NCBI GenBank assembly: GCA_944320135.1
Contig: CALUGI010000015.1
Coordinates: 1 to 64,000 of the forward strand
Direction of reading: 5' to 3'
DNA from: an uncultured Phocaeicola sp.
Lineage (GTDB): Bacteria; Bacteroidota; Bacteroidia; Bacteroidales; Bacteroidaceae
DNA length: 64,000 bases
Program-made: the position numbers and the translations under genes
Notes under the pieces: generated by a model
Databases searched by the model: none
What the model saw: the letters and a program-made list of their open reading frames with translations, nothing else
What the model was told of the DNA's origin: nothing
Part shown: piece by piece, positions 1 to 8,882 of the stretch
How positions within the stretch are numbered: the stretch's first letter is position 1
Layout: each line of letters starts with the position of its first letter

Positions 1-1
1 A

Positions 2-243
2 GAGCTTCTTGCGAATCCGGAAGTGAAGAAGCCCCTTTATAACAGCGGGATGCGGAAAGGGATGCAGAGGGGACTACAGCAAGGAATGCAGAAAGGTTTG
101 GAGAGAGGAATGCAAAAGGGATTGGGAGAGGCCGTGCCGAGGAAAAGGAATCGGTGGCCCGCAACCTGAAACGGATGAGGTTGGATTCCGAGACCATTTC
201 GCGGGCTACAGGTCTTGCGCGGGATGTTGTTGACAGATTGTGA
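2..243 (+). pseudogene. C-terminal remnant of an Rpn-type (PD-(D/E)XK) nuclease, frameshifted
   Basis: The 5' end lies outside the window. Frame 2 reads a Gly-rich repeat (GMRKGMQRGLQQGMQKG...) and then stops at 167-169. The expected end of the protein continues one frame away: EEKESVARNLKRM, then SETISRATGLARDVV, ending at the TGA at 241-243. This layout (GxxxG repeats, EK-x-IA-x-LK, then TGL-x-x-x-V) is typical of the tail of Rpn recombination-promoting nuclease/putative transposase proteins in Bacteroidetes. A one-base loss around 124-138 accounts for the frame change. The upstream catalytic part cannot be seen, so the family call rests on the tail alone. Confidence 0.6.
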
Positions 244-327
244 TGGAGTACAGCTTCACACAAGAAGGGCTGATATGCTCAAATTGTACAAAAAATGGTG
301 ACTTTCCTTCAGAAATGCCAGGGCCGG

Positions 328-358
328 TTTGTTCTTGTTAGAAATTCATTTAAATTTG
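328..358 (+). promoter_or_regulatory. Bacteroidetes-type promoter of the beta-helix lipoprotein gene
   Basis: TTTG at 328-331 and TAAATTTG at 351-358 are separated by 19 bp. They match the -33/-7 consensus of the Bacteroidetes primary sigma factor and lie about 40 bp before the ATG at 401. Confidence 0.6.
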
Positions 359-400
359 TAAGGTTAAAAACGCTTTTGTTTGATTATATTTTTAGATACT

Positions 401-2740
401 ATGAACCTGAAATTCTTTAGAAACTTGACGCTGTGCGCAAGTCTTTTTGTCGCGGCAGCTTGTTCGGACGATGACGTGACCGGCGGAGCTCCGGTTGTCC
501 CTGAACAGCCTGCGGCATTGAACGAAATCCTGAAGCAGTATAATGCAGACGTGGCTGTGATGCAGGCTCTTTTTGAAGGAAAAGCCGAGATTGTGGACTA
601 TACGCAAGACGAGTCGGGCACTTACCGTTTTGAATTGAGCAACGGAAAGATAGGGACTGCGACACCGCATCCCGAAGAAGACGCGGACATTCCGGTGTTC
701 GGCATCGATGAAGAGGGGTATTGGACAATAAGCCTCGGCGGAAAAAATGAAATCGTGACGGACTTTTCCGGAAATCCGGCGGCGGCTTTGACCAAAGTCG
801 GTACGGGGGTTTTTACTCCGCAAATTGCAATAGGTGATGACGGCTATTGGCAGATTTCCATGAACGGCGTGCAATGGAAACGTTTGTCGGCTTCGCCTGC
901 CGCAGACATGACGGGCAAGACTTCTGCTGACTTTTCGCTTTACAAATCGGTGGAGCTGGCCGAAGACGGACAGTTCTCTTTGGCGTTGCGCAACGGCGAT
1001 GCCGTTTTCACGGCAGATGCGAGCGTATCGTCTTCGGCGCAGGCTTGGAAGAAATTCCTGATGGGGAGTGACGACAACGTGCTGCTCGACTTCTCGTATG
1101 CCGGATACATGCACGGGGAGGTGGCTCCGCCGGATGTGAGGATTGACTTTGCCAACCGTCAGACAGATGCGAAAGGGAATCCTTATTACAAAGCATCCAT
1201 AATAGGCGGCGCGCAGGGAAGCGCTTCTTATAAAGTATATAATGTGGCAGATTATGGAGCCGTTCCTGACGACGGTCTTTCCGACCGTCCCGCATTGATC
1301 AAGATATTGAAGGACGCGATGGGCTGTACGGAGGTGACAACGGAAGATAATGGAAAGACCTTACGGTACAGGATTGGCGGCAATAACGCGAATGCGGTTA
1401 TTTATTTCCCGGAAGGAACCTTTGTGCTTCGTGGAGGTGCCGATAATGAAACGGTGGAGACGCTTCGCCTGACTATGGGAAATTTAGTGATTAAAGGTGC
1501 AGGAGCCGATAAAACCACTATCGAAATGGCTGTGGAGAACAATCCGACCAGCGGTGATTTATGGAGCACTCCCAATCTTTTGGAGATAAAGAACAACAGC
1601 GGGCTTTCCAAACTGACAGATGTTACCGGCGATGCTGCAAAAGGCAGCTTCTCTGTGGAGGTGGCTTCTGCGGCGGACGTTTCTGCAGGCGATTGGGTTT
1701 GCTTGTCTGTCAAGAATAACGATGCGGATTTCGTGGCTCAGGAACTGGCTCCGCATGAGGTCTCAAACTTGAATAGTGACGTGGCGATAAAAAAGGATGG
1801 CGTACTGGTGAACGAATATCATCAGATAGCATCGGTGTCAGGCGGCAGACTTGTTTTTAAAGAGCCGATAATGCACGAGGTGGAGTCGAAGTGGGGATGG
1901 ACAATACAGAAGTTTCCGCATTTTGAGAACGTGGGTGTGGAGGACTTGAAGTTCTTAGGACATGCCAAAGAAGACTTCCGCCATCATGGAAGCGCATCGG
2001 ATGACGGCGGATTCAAGCCGATAAACCTGATTCGTCTGGCTAATTCTTGGATGCGGAGGGTGGATTTTGAGAGTGTCAGCGAGGCAGCCTCTATCGTGTC
2101 GTGCGCTAATGTGTCGGCCTACACGATCAATATTTCAGGCAATCGCGGGCACGCTTCTGTACGTTCGCAGGCATCTTCTCGCGTGTTTATCGGTAATGTA
2201 AAAGACACCAGCAGCGGGAAAATCGCATTGGACAGCGGCGGTAAGGAGCTTGGCGAGTATCTGGAAGGTGCCGGGCAGTATCACGGATGCGGCGTGTCGA
2301 AAGAAAGCATGGGAGCGGTGATATGGAATGTGCAGTGGGGGGGCGACGCTTGCTTTGAGTCGCACGCTTCCCAGCCTCGTGCCACACTGATAGACCGGTG
2401 TACGGGGGCTTTCATTCCTTGGCGTGAAGGAGGGGATGAAGTGCAGCTGCCTAACCATCTGAACGACCTTATCATTTGGAATATGAATGCCACCAAGACA
2501 AGTTATGACAGTGGATGGGGCAACAAGTTCATCTGGTGGGACAACAATAACAGATGGTGGAAAAACATGCCGCCTGTCATTGTCGGCTTCCACGGAGCAT
2601 CTATTGTTTTTGACGAGTCGCCGGACCAAGTGAAATACATAGAAAGCAACGGCACTCCCGTAGAGCCGCAATCGCTTTACGAGGCTCAGCTGGAACGCCG
2701 TTTGGGATATGTTCCCGCATGGTTGAGCGCATTGAAATAA
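401..2740 (+). CDS. lipoprotein with DUF4988-like N-terminus and pectate-lyase-type beta-helix
   Basis: The 779-residue protein begins MNLKFFRNLTL with a lipobox FVAAAC (Cys at about 21), so it is predicted to be membrane-anchored and exported. The in-frame ATG at 380 would put seven residues before the signal peptide, so I prefer the ATG at 401. Residues about 35-130 carry the short repeats (LSNGKIG, EEGYWTIS, DDGYWQIS) of DUF4988-type domains common in Bacteroides lipoproteins. From about 278, VADYGAVPDDGLSD followed by IYFPEGTFVLRG is the start of a right-handed beta-helix of the pectate lyase superfamily; the C-terminal end resembles DUF4955. A polysaccharide lyase or hydrolase role is likely but the substrate is unknown. 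The gene stands alone with its own promoter and is followed by a strong hairpin. Confidence 0.75.
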   Translation: MNLKFFRNLTLCASLFVAAACSDDDVTGGAPVVPEQPAALNEILKQYNADVAVMQALFEGKAEIVDYTQDESGTYRFELSNGKIGTATPHPEEDADIPVFGIDEEGYWTISLGGKNEIVTDFSGNPAAALTKVGTGVFTPQIAIGDDGYWQISMNGVQWKRLSASPAADMTGKTSADFSLYKSVELAEDGQFSLALRNGDAVFTADASVSSSAQAWKKFLMGSDDNVLLDFSYAGYMHGEVAPPDVRIDFANRQTDAKGNPYYKASIIGGAQGSASYKVYNVADYGAVPDDGLSDRPALIKILKDAMGCTEVTTEDNGKTLRYRIGGNNANAVIYFPEGTFVLRGGADNETVETLRLTMGNLVIKGAGADKTTIEMAVENNPTSGDLWSTPNLLEIKNNSGLSKLTDVTGDAAKGSFSVEVASAADVSAGDWVCLSVKNNDADFVAQELAPHEVSNLNSDVAIKKDGVLVNEYHQIASVSGGRLVFKEPIMHEVESKWGWTIQKFPHFENVGVEDLKFLGHAKEDFRHHGSASDDGGFKPINLIRLANSWMRRVDFESVSEAASIVSCANVSAYTINISGNRGHASVRSQASSRVFIGNVKDTSSGKIALDSGGKELGEYLEGAGQYHGCGVSKESMGAVIWNVQWGGDACFESHASQPRATLIDRCTGAFIPWREGGDEVQLPNHLNDLIIWNMNATKTSYDSGWGNKFIWWDNNNRWWKNMPPVIVGFHGASIVFDESPDQVKYIESNGTPVEPQSLYEAQLERRLGYVPAWLSALK

Positions 2741-2788
2741 GCGTTTGAGGCCGTTCGCGCAGAGCGGTCTCGGCATAGAGGGTATGAA

Positions 2789-2853
2789 TCCCGAGGCTTT
2801 TTGCAAACCGCCCCGGCGTTTCCTGTGAAACGCCGGGGCGGTTTGCGCATGGG
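2789..2853. repeat. 22-nt-unit intergenic element, copy 1, with 19-bp hairpin
   Basis: Three units end in AAAC or similar (2789-2808, 2809-2831, 2832-2853). The arms 2803-2821 and 2828-2846 are perfect inverted repeats with a 6-nt loop, so this copy may also act as a terminator for the lipoprotein gene. See the other copies at 9557, 13578, 23558, 32960, 37821, 46750, 53659, 56177 and 58631. Confidence 0.7.
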
Positions 2854-2907
2854 CGGAGCAATAAAAAGACCGGAAAAGTTATGATTAAGCGAATTTGTCA
2901 TTGTCAT

Positions 2908-3097
2908 GTAGGGGCGGCCTCGTGTGTCCGTCCGGATACATTGGTGAAAGAGCTGGACAGGGCGTGGCCTTTATAACACGGCTTCTATTTAAGATGTTAT
3001 TTCTTTCGATATGCCATTGGTTCGTAGGGGCGGACCCGTGTGTCCGCCCGGATACATTGACATGCGTTATCGGGCAGACACACGGGTCTGCCCCTAC
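2908..3097. repeat. GTAGGGGCGGAC repeat cluster (MITE/REP-like), two direct copies and one inverted
   Basis: Copy one at 2908-2943 and copy two at 3024-3059 share GTAGGGGCGG, then GTGTGTCCG and GGATACATTG. An inverted copy at 3071-3097 ends in CCCCTAC. Copies two and three form a hairpin. Short sequences of this type are dispersed in many bacterial genomes. The stretch 2741-3250 otherwise has no credible gene; the open frame over 2895-3104 is a translation of the repeats. Confidence 0.75.
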
Positions 3098-3174
3098 GGG
3101 TTAAATGAAAGTGCCGTGGCCTCATAAAAATATAAAAAAAACGTCGGATATTTTTCTGAACCAAAAAGAATCAG

Positions 3175-3182
3175 TATCTTTG
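3175..3182 (+). promoter_or_regulatory. -7 box (TATCTTTG) for rpmE2
   Basis: TATCTTTG matches TAnnTTTG and lies 68 bp before the L31 start; a T-rich run about 20 bp upstream can serve as the -33 element. Confidence 0.55.
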
Positions 3183-3250
3183 CAACCCGAAAAGCCATTG
3201 CACATTGCGAGCGTTGCCTGAGGAATAATAACAATAAAAAGCATATACAA

Positions 3251-3505
3251 ATGAAAAAAGGCATTCATCCTGAAAACTACCGTCCGGTAGTGTTTAAAGA
3301 CATGTCAAACGGCGACATGTTCTTGTCTCGTTCCACTTGTGCCACAAAGGACACAGTTGAATTTGAGGGCGAAACTTATCCGTTAGTGAAACTGGAAATC
3401 TCCAGCACGTCTCATCCGTTCTATACCGGCAAATCGAAACTGGTTGATACGGCCGGACGTGTAGACAAGTTCATGAACCGTTACGCGAATTTGAAAAAGA
3501 AATAA
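3251..3505 (+). CDS. rpmE2: 50S ribosomal protein L31 type B
   Basis: The 84-residue protein starts [20 protein letters not shown] and contains [20 protein letters not shown], the hallmark of type B L31. Only one cysteine is present (in STCATKD), so this is the zinc-independent C-minus form. L31 sits at the central protuberance of the large subunit and helps form an intersubunit bridge. The gene is monocistronic, with its own -7 box and a rho-independent terminator just downstream. Length and ends fit the family. Confidence 0.96.
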   Translation: MKKGIHPENYRPVVFKDMSNGDMFLSRSTCATKDTVEFEGETYPLVKLEISSTSHPFYTGKSKLVDTAGRVDKFMNRYANLKKK

Positions 3506-3524
3506 TTGATTGTCTCTCGTAAAG

Positions 3525-3562
3525 CAGGCATCCCGTTGTTTTTGACAGGATGCCTGTTTTTT
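3525..3562 (+). terminator. rho-independent terminator of rpmE2
   Basis: CAGGCATCC (3525-3533) pairs with GGATGCCTG (3548-3556) and is followed by a T-run. Confidence 0.85.
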
Positions 3563-3575
3563 TGTGCCGACACAA

Positions 3576-3620
3576 AAAGCGCAAAGGCGTGGAAGTTGCC
3601 TTCCTGAGCCTTTGCGCTTT
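3576..3620 (-). terminator. terminator of the tubulin-like operon
   Basis: AAAGCGCAAAGGC (3576-3588) pairs with GCCTTTGCGCTTT (3608-3620). Read on the minus strand the stem is followed by a T-run, which closes the long minus-strand operon. Confidence 0.8.
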
Positions 3621-3648
3621 ATAATTTATGCGGTAATATGAATGTCTG

Positions 3649-4413
3649 TCAAACAGACAGGTCATCCGGAATTTCTACGTCATCCAATGATTCTCCTTCC
3701 GCTTTTGAAGCAAGAAACTCGTTTTTTACATCGGCGGCACTCTTCGTGATTTCTTCGCTGGCGGCGAAGTTGATTCCGTCTACGTTAGTCAGGTCAACGG
3801 ATGCGTCGATAGGGGTTCCTTCTTCGGTGAACGTTTTCTCATAAGCGGCAAGAACGGCTTTGCATTCCTTCATCAGCTTTATCTGCGTTCTTACGGCTTT
3901 GATGTCTTTCGAGGAAGCAAGCAGTCCGGCAGCTGCTCCGACTCCCGCGCCAATGAGTGCGCTTTTCTTTGAGCCTCCGGCCTTTTTGCCGATCAATGCT
4001 CCGGCTCCGGCTCCCACTCCGACTTTGGCGAGGATGAGCGCGCCCGATTTCAGTGCAGAGTTCAGGTGCTTTCTTGCGGCGTTCGCTTCGCATACCTTCC
4101 CGTCTTTGTCGATAAGGAGATATTTGTAGCGGGTCGTTCCGTCTTCATTGGTAATTACATTCCCCAAAGAGTCGGTTTCAATGACTTTTTTCACGGAGTA
4201 CGACGGAGCGTTGGCCAAGAACTCTTCCGATGAGGGAGCTTCTTCGCCGGAGGTTCCTTCTGTAGATTGCGTATCGGTCGTTCCCGTTCCGGTGATGCTT
4301 GTGACGGTTTCGGCGGCAGATTTCAGCTTCTTCAGGAAACCCTGTGCGGAAATGTTTGCACAACAAAAGGCTAACGCGACAGTAACAATGCTTTTCATTA
4401 ATGTTCTTCTCAT
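3649..4413 (-). CDS. exported glycine-zipper protein, last gene of the tubulin-like operon
   Basis: A 254-residue protein of unknown function. It has an N-terminal signal peptide (MKSIVTVALAFCCANISAQG; starts at 4413 or 4398 are both possible), then a Ser/Thr/Glu-rich segment. A glycine-zipper stretch at about 130-160 (KVGVGAGAGALIGKKAGG and GAGVGAAAGLLASS) suggests membrane insertion or tight helix packing. After that comes a charged helical C-terminus. KYLLIDKDGKVCEANAARKHL precedes the zipper. It is the last gene of the minus-strand operon and is followed by its terminator. Glycine zippers occur in outer-membrane-associated and pore-forming proteins, so an envelope location is likely; a function cannot be assigned. 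Confidence 0.85.
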   Translation of the reverse strand: MRRTLMKSIVTVALAFCCANISAQGFLKKLKSAAETVTSITGTGTTDTQSTEGTSGEEAPSSEEFLANAPSYSVKKVIETDSLGNVITNEDGTTRYKYLLIDKDGKVCEANAARKHLNSALKSGALILAKVGVGAGAGALIGKKAGGSKKSALIGAGVGAAAGLLASSKDIKAVRTQIKLMKECKAVLAAYEKTFTEEGTPIDASVDLTNVDGINFAASEEITKSAADVKNEFLASKAEGESLDDVEIPDDLSV

Positions 4414-4441
4414 AACAGTAAGTTTTTAAAGGTTGGTAATA

Positions 4442-6019
4442 TTATTGTTTTACATACATTTTCAGTCGGAATTGCTTCTCCATGTAGGTGCCTTGCGCGT
4501 GCCGCATCAGCTCCGCAATGCTCAGATATTTGATTTTGGTGTCGCTTTCTTCGTTCGGGCGGAAAATGATTCCTTCCGGCAGGTTGGTTCTGTCCAATTC
4601 GATTTCCGCGCATCCGTTCTGGTCGGTGACGCCCGTTTGCTTGTAGTTGAAGCCTTCTTTTTCGACCATCTTCTTGAAGCGTTTGTCGGACGAGAACGTG
4701 TTTGACGTGACAGTAGGGGAGCCGTAGTAACTCCATATCTCCACTCCCGGAATACGGTTGCCTTCGTGGAGCGTTTTCCATTCCACAACGGTAAACTTTA
4801 TCTTGAGCGGCATGTCTGCAAGCAGGCGTTTCATCGTCTCGATTCGGGAGGTGTAGAACTCGTCGTGGTTGTACGTGTTCACCATCTCCATGAACTCGAT
4901 TGCCGCAGACGCGTATCTGGCCACTTCGTCTTGCGTGGCGTTTCCGCTTTTCTTCAGTTCGGAGATTCTCTTTATTGCTCTGGCTGCCAGGCTCTCGTAC
5001 AGAATGCAGGTGTCGCACTGGGCGATGGATTCCCTGATGGCCGGGCGCATGGTGGCTACTACGTCTTCCGCTTTCCACGCATTTTCATAGGCGATGCGCG
5101 CTTCCTTGTACTTTCTCATGCCGTACAGTTTTCCTCCTTCGTTCATGAATGCGCTGCATTGTGTGACAAATACGTCTTTCTCGATGATTAACGGCAGAAC
5201 CGCATAGCATTTTTTCGAGCGAGGCCCCAAGCCGCTGATGTCAATCGACAGGCGGTTTGTGCCTTCCCCGTAGATTTGGACGCACGTAAGTTGCTTGAAG
5301 AAGTTGTCGGCATCCTGTTCTTTCTTCTCCAGCATGTCTAACCTGTTCCATTCCTCGTCCGTGATATTGTCGGGAGCGCGGTCGATTTTGCTGCTGAGCT
5401 CGGCATACTCTTTGCGGATGTCGTCAGCCGCTTTTTGGGCTTCGGTGAGCACTGCTACGGGAATCACCACTGTGGTGACGGTGATGTTCGGGTCGGAAGG
5501 GCTGACTTGCGTCTCTACCGTCGCTTTCAGTTCGGGAGAGCATTCCACTTGCAGGTTCTTGATGGTCGTCGTAAACTCCAGTTCCGCCTCCGCCGCGTCC
5601 AAACGCGCATCGTTGGGTTTTGTCTGGTCGTCTATCCGGATAGGGTTCAACACTTCCTCCAGCTTGTAGGCAATCAGGAAGTCGGGCTTTACCGCCTGCA
5701 CGAATTCGGTTTTATATACGCTTCCTCTCCGGCTCGCTTCCACCTTCGGGGTAGGCGTGTCGTCGGCGTCGACGATGATGCAGTATTCGTAATATCCGTC
5801 GGGGCGTTCTCCGTTCAGGCGGACGGATGCCTTTTTCGTGCTGTTCGTAACGGTGACAATCAAGTCGCTATGCTTTGAAAGCAAAAGCAGTCCCCCGTTC
5901 CCTCCGAGGTCTTCGAAGCGGTCCGCTTCTATGTGCCGGCTGTTTGAAATATATTCAGATTGTGCCCATATCGGAAACGCGCCCACGATTATGAGCAAAA
6001 GCGCAATTATTTTTTTCAT
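4442..6019 (-). CDS. exported protein with TPR-like middle and C-terminal beta-domain, unknown function
   Basis: The 525-residue protein starts MKKIIALLLIIVGAFPIWAQ, a clear signal peptide, so it is periplasmic or outer-membrane facing. Residues 25-125 look like a beta-rich domain. A charged helical or coiled segment follows (AQKAADDIRKEYAELSSK), then a stretch like a tetratricopeptide (GKLYGMRKYKEARIAYENAW). The last 130 residues look like a beta-sandwich with IPGVEIWSYYG and GVTDQNGCAEIELD, recalling carboxypeptidase-regulatory or transthyretin-like folds. It follows the NTF2-like gene by 17 bp, so it is in the same operon. I do not recognise a named family. Confidence 0.85.
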   Translation of the reverse strand: MKKIIALLLIIVGAFPIWAQSEYISNSRHIEADRFEDLGGNGGLLLLSKHSDLIVTVTNSTKKASVRLNGERPDGYYEYCIIVDADDTPTPKVEASRRGSVYKTEFVQAVKPDFLIAYKLEEVLNPIRIDDQTKPNDARLDAAEAELEFTTTIKNLQVECSPELKATVETQVSPSDPNITVTTVVIPVAVLTEAQKAADDIRKEYAELSSKIDRAPDNITDEEWNRLDMLEKKEQDADNFFKQLTCVQIYGEGTNRLSIDISGLGPRSKKCYAVLPLIIEKDVFVTQCSAFMNEGGKLYGMRKYKEARIAYENAWKAEDVVATMRPAIRESIAQCDTCILYESLAARAIKRISELKKSGNATQDEVARYASAAIEFMEMVNTYNHDEFYTSRIETMKRLLADMPLKIKFTVVEWKTLHEGNRIPGVEIWSYYGSPTVTSNTFSSDKRFKKMVEKEGFNYKQTGVTDQNGCAEIELDRTNLPEGIIFRPNEESDTKIKYLSIAELMRHAQGTYMEKQFRLKMYVKQ

Positions 6020-6036
6020 AAGTCCGCGTGTTTTAG

Positions 6037-7059
6037 TTATAAGTCGAAGGCTCCTAAAGTGGAGATGTCATCGTCCGGCAATTGCCGCTTTCCGCCCACC
6101 CATTCGGGTTGCCACGTGCGCACGTGGATGATGGGGTTTCCGTTGTCTTCCGGAAATTCCCACAGCAGGAAAAGGTAGCCCTTGTCGCTGTAGCTGCTGG
6201 AGTTCCATTCCTGGCGCAAGCGCACGCCGTACATGGAGCGGTTGACCGTAGAGCGCGTGATTCCGGCGCATCCGCCGCTTTCCCCGTGTTCGCCGATTTC
6301 GCTGAACTTCACGTCAATCCACTTGTTGCGGAGGAACGCCTTTTTCAGGTTGCGGATGTATTGCTCCTTGGTTTGCTTCGTATATTCCACTTTCTGGTTC
6401 ATGCCTCCCATGTCGCTGCCGCTTCGCACCGTCACGACCTTTCCCGTGATGATGAGCGCGTCGTCGCTGAAAATCTTCTCGATGTAGTCGATGTCCTTCT
6501 GGTTGTAAGCCGTCCGGAAACGTTCGATGTATTGCATGATAATCATCTGCTTTTCCTTCTCCACCACGCTGCCGCAACGCTCCATGCTTTCGGATATATG
6601 CGCGTCGAGCGAGAAACGGAAATCTGTGATTTTTCCGGAGGAATCAAACTCCACTACAGCCTCCTGATAGGTGCCCAATCCGAAGTCTTCTCCTTCCGGA
6701 GTGATAATCAGCGGGATGTGGCTGACCATCATGGTGCCGTCCTTGAATGTCCAGCAGCGTTCCACCACTTCCTCGTCATCGCAATAGAAAGGTGTCACCG
6801 CCCATAGGCGCAGCAATGACTTGAGTGAGAAGTCGTCCATCGGCAATCCTTTCGTCGTCAGGATGGTTTTTGCTTTCTGGGCTCGGTTGATTTCCGTCAG
6901 AACCTGTCCCAAGTTGCGTTCTGCCGTGTTCAAAGCTGCAGGGCGGCCGGCTCCTTCGTCCGTTGTCAGCGTGACCGTTACCGCCTCTGCCCTGCACGTG
7001 CCTGCAACGAGTATGCAGGCAAGCATTGCAAGAAAAGTATGTGTCAATCTCGTTTTCAT
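6037..7059 (-). CDS. exported protein with NTF2/SnoaL-like domain, unknown function
   Basis: 340 residues with a signal peptide (MKTRLTHTFLAMLACILVAG). The middle part (about 165-300) has the features of an NTF2-like cone: IIMQYIERFRTAYNQKDIDYIEKIFSDDALIITGK, then a beta-rich half with GYLFLLWEFPEDNGNPIIHVRTWQP. The N-terminal part (20-150) is unassigned. NTF2-like domains bind small ligands or serve as interaction modules; no catalytic residues are evident. The gene is 21 bp from both neighbours in operon order, so co-expression with the tubulin-like GTPase is expected. Confidence 0.82.
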   Translation of the reverse strand: MKTRLTHTFLAMLACILVAGTCRAEAVTVTLTTDEGAGRPAALNTAERNLGQVLTEINRAQKAKTILTTKGLPMDDFSLKSLLRLWAVTPFYCDDEEVVERCWTFKDGTMMVSHIPLIITPEGEDFGLGTYQEAVVEFDSSGKITDFRFSLDAHISESMERCGSVVEKEKQMIIMQYIERFRTAYNQKDIDYIEKIFSDDALIITGKVVTVRSGSDMGGMNQKVEYTKQTKEQYIRNLKKAFLRNKWIDVKFSEIGEHGESGGCAGITRSTVNRSMYGVRLRQEWNSSSYSDKGYLFLLWEFPEDNGNPIIHVRTWQPEWVGGKRQLPDDDISTLGAFDL

Positions 7060-7080
7060 TGGTAATATGCAATTAAGTGG

Positions 7081-7761
7081 TTACAGATTAAATCCGATGG
7101 CTCCGCATCCGCCGTAATTCTTTACGCTGTCGGGCTTGTTGGTTTTCACGTTGCGCCTTTCCGTTCCGGGGGTCAATACGGCGACCACCTTCCCGTCCCG
7201 GTTGTATATTGCCAGATAATAGTCTTCCGGCTTGTCCAACGAGGCGTAGCGGGCATAGCTTTTTATCTTTCCTTCCGCTTTCATTGCCTTTATCTTGGCT
7301 GCCATGTCAGCGTATTCCGTGCAGGCGGCGATGGCCTTCACAGCTTCAGGCAGCACAGGCGCGAGCGTTTTTTCTACAGTGAGGTTCTCGTTTGAGATGA
7401 TTGTAGCGTTGTCTGTCGGGATGATGTCGCTTTTCTTCACGTAGATGAAAGAACGGAACATGTTGGTTCCGCGAGGCATCGACAGCGTTGTCCATAAACT
7501 TTTCTTGTTGTTCACAACCAAGTTGGGGCTGTTTTTCATTTTTTTCTGTGTAGCCACCCATTTGTTTATCTCGTCATAGAGCTTTTCTTCCGCATAATTC
7601 TGTGCATCGGCCTCTGTCGGTGCCGTCGATTCCGCATAGATATACTGCGTGCTCTTCTTGATTTTGTTTATTTGCTTCTTCACCTCGTCCGTTTGGTCGG
7701 CGAATATGGCGGCCACGGGCAGGCAGGAGATTAAAACGGTTAATAAAAATCGAATGTTCAC
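7081..7761 (-). CDS. exported protein, possible LPP20/FlgO-like fold
   Basis: 226 residues starting MNIRFLLTVLISCLPVAAIFA (signal peptide). The stretch YIYAESTAPTEADAQNYAEEKLYDEINKWV resembles the helix of LPP20/FlgO/FlgT-like periplasmic domains, where a stretch like this precedes a beta-sheet. This is a weak resemblance and I give no function. The C-terminus has YYLAIYNRDGKVVAVLTPG and ends with GGCGAIGFNL. The start codon overlaps the stop of the upstream gene by four bases (ATGA at 7758-7761), so the two are translationally coupled. Confidence 0.82.
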   Translation of the reverse strand: MNIRFLLTVLISCLPVAAIFADQTDEVKKQINKIKKSTQYIYAESTAPTEADAQNYAEEKLYDEINKWVATQKKMKNSPNLVVNNKKSLWTTLSMPRGTNMFRSFIYVKKSDIIPTDNATIISNENLTVEKTLAPVLPEAVKAIAACTEYADMAAKIKAMKAEGKIKSYARYASLDKPEDYYLAIYNRDGKVVAVLTPGTERRNVKTNKPDSVKNYGGCGAIGFNL

Positions 7762-8882
7762 TGCTCGTTCTGGTTAATATTGTTAATGAAAAATTCTTCA
7801 GTAATGTTCTGCAAAGGCGTGTAAGCGTATAGGGTTCCCTTCATCCTGCCTTCGCCGGAATGGAGGATGCTGAGCGGAAACTCGACGCTGAGCGTATGGT
7901 TGTATGCCATTTTCTTGTTGACGGCAAAGAGCGTGGCGGTGACAGCTTCGTCAGTGACCGACTTGATGCCGAGATACAGCCTGCAGTTTTCCCTTCGGCA
8001 GTAGAGGATATACTGCTGCAAGGACACTTCTATTTCCGATTTCGTGTAGCCGTATTTGTCGATGGAGAGGCTTAGCGGTATCTTCTTGTCGAAGCATCCT
8101 GTGAGCAAGATGTTGTTGACGCATTGCAAGGGTTTGGATTTGTCCAAGAGGATGCGTACTCCTTCCGCCGTTTCGTGCAGATAGATGTCCGAACGTATCA
8201 TATCGCTCAGATAGCTCCCGTTGCCGACTATAATCAGGCTGTCCGAACGTGACTGCCTGCTGCCTTTCCATTCTGCCGGAACGGTGTCGGCAAGAAGCGT
8301 AAAAGGGATGCGGCACACGTCGCGTTCGAAGATGTTTTCCAGCTCGATTGCGTTCGCTCCGGCAAGAAGCTGGTAGTCGGCCGGAACAAGTATGCCCACT
8401 TTCCGGTTTCCGTCGGCCCACTCCACATGGTATCCCCGCCCTTCCTTCTCATTGACGGTTATCGGCATGTCGGGAGTCCTTCTGCGCAGCATCGACTCGT
8501 CTCCGTCTGTAAACGTAATCTTCAGCGGCTTCTCTTTTTCTTCCCGATTCGTTTCGGAAGGAACGTCTGACTGCAGCGCATACTGTTCGAGAAAGTCGAG
8601 CAGGGGACGCGCCTCATATTCGTCGGCCCACTTGCTGTCGAACAGTTTATATCCGATATGGTCGATGTCTCCGTAGCCGTTTGTGCGTATGCGCAGCTGC
8701 TTGCCTGCAAAAGTCCAGGTAGAATCGTTGTCCACATTCAGCCCCATGCTGTCCGGAAGTTGGATGCCGATGTCTTTTGACAGCACCTCCAGCCGATGGG
8801 TATGAAACGGCGGGGCAGCGTTCGCCGTCAGGACGAATGCTGCCGTTGCTGCCGTTATCATTATGTGGAAACGCGGTTTCAT
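7758..8882 (-). CDS. exported protein of unknown function
   Basis: 374 residues from the ATG at 8882 (MKPRFHIMITAATAAFVLTANAA, a signal peptide). A longer frame up to 8918 would spoil the signal peptide. The start at 8882 makes an ATGA overlap with the stop of the upstream zinc-ribbon gene, which decides the choice. The body is mixed alpha/beta without a family I can name; landmarks are KLFDSKWADEYEARPLLDFLEQYAL and SLIIVGNGSYLSDMIRSDIYL. Overlaps on both sides bind it firmly to the operon. Confidence 0.82.
   Translation of the reverse strand: MKPRFHIMITAATAAFVLTANAAPPFHTHRLEVLSKDIGIQLPDSMGLNVDNDSTWTFAGKQLRIRTNGYGDIDHIGYKLFDSKWADEYEARPLLDFLEQYALQSDVPSETNREEKEKPLKITFTDGDESMLRRRTPDMPITVNEKEGRGYHVEWADGNRKVGILVPADYQLLAGANAIELENIFERDVCRIPFTLLADTVPAEWKGSRQSRSDSLIIVGNGSYLSDMIRSDIYLHETAEGVRILLDKSKPLQCVNNILLTGCFDKKIPLSLSIDKYGYTKSEIEVSLQQYILYCRRENCRLYLGIKSVTDEAVTATLFAVNKKMAYNHTLSVEFPLSILHSGEGRMKGTLYAYTPLQNITEEFFINNINQNEQ

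Noticed and set aside
2895..3104. Open frame of 69 codons
   Set aside because: It is a translation of the GTAGGGGCGGAC repeats and has no promoter or family likeness.
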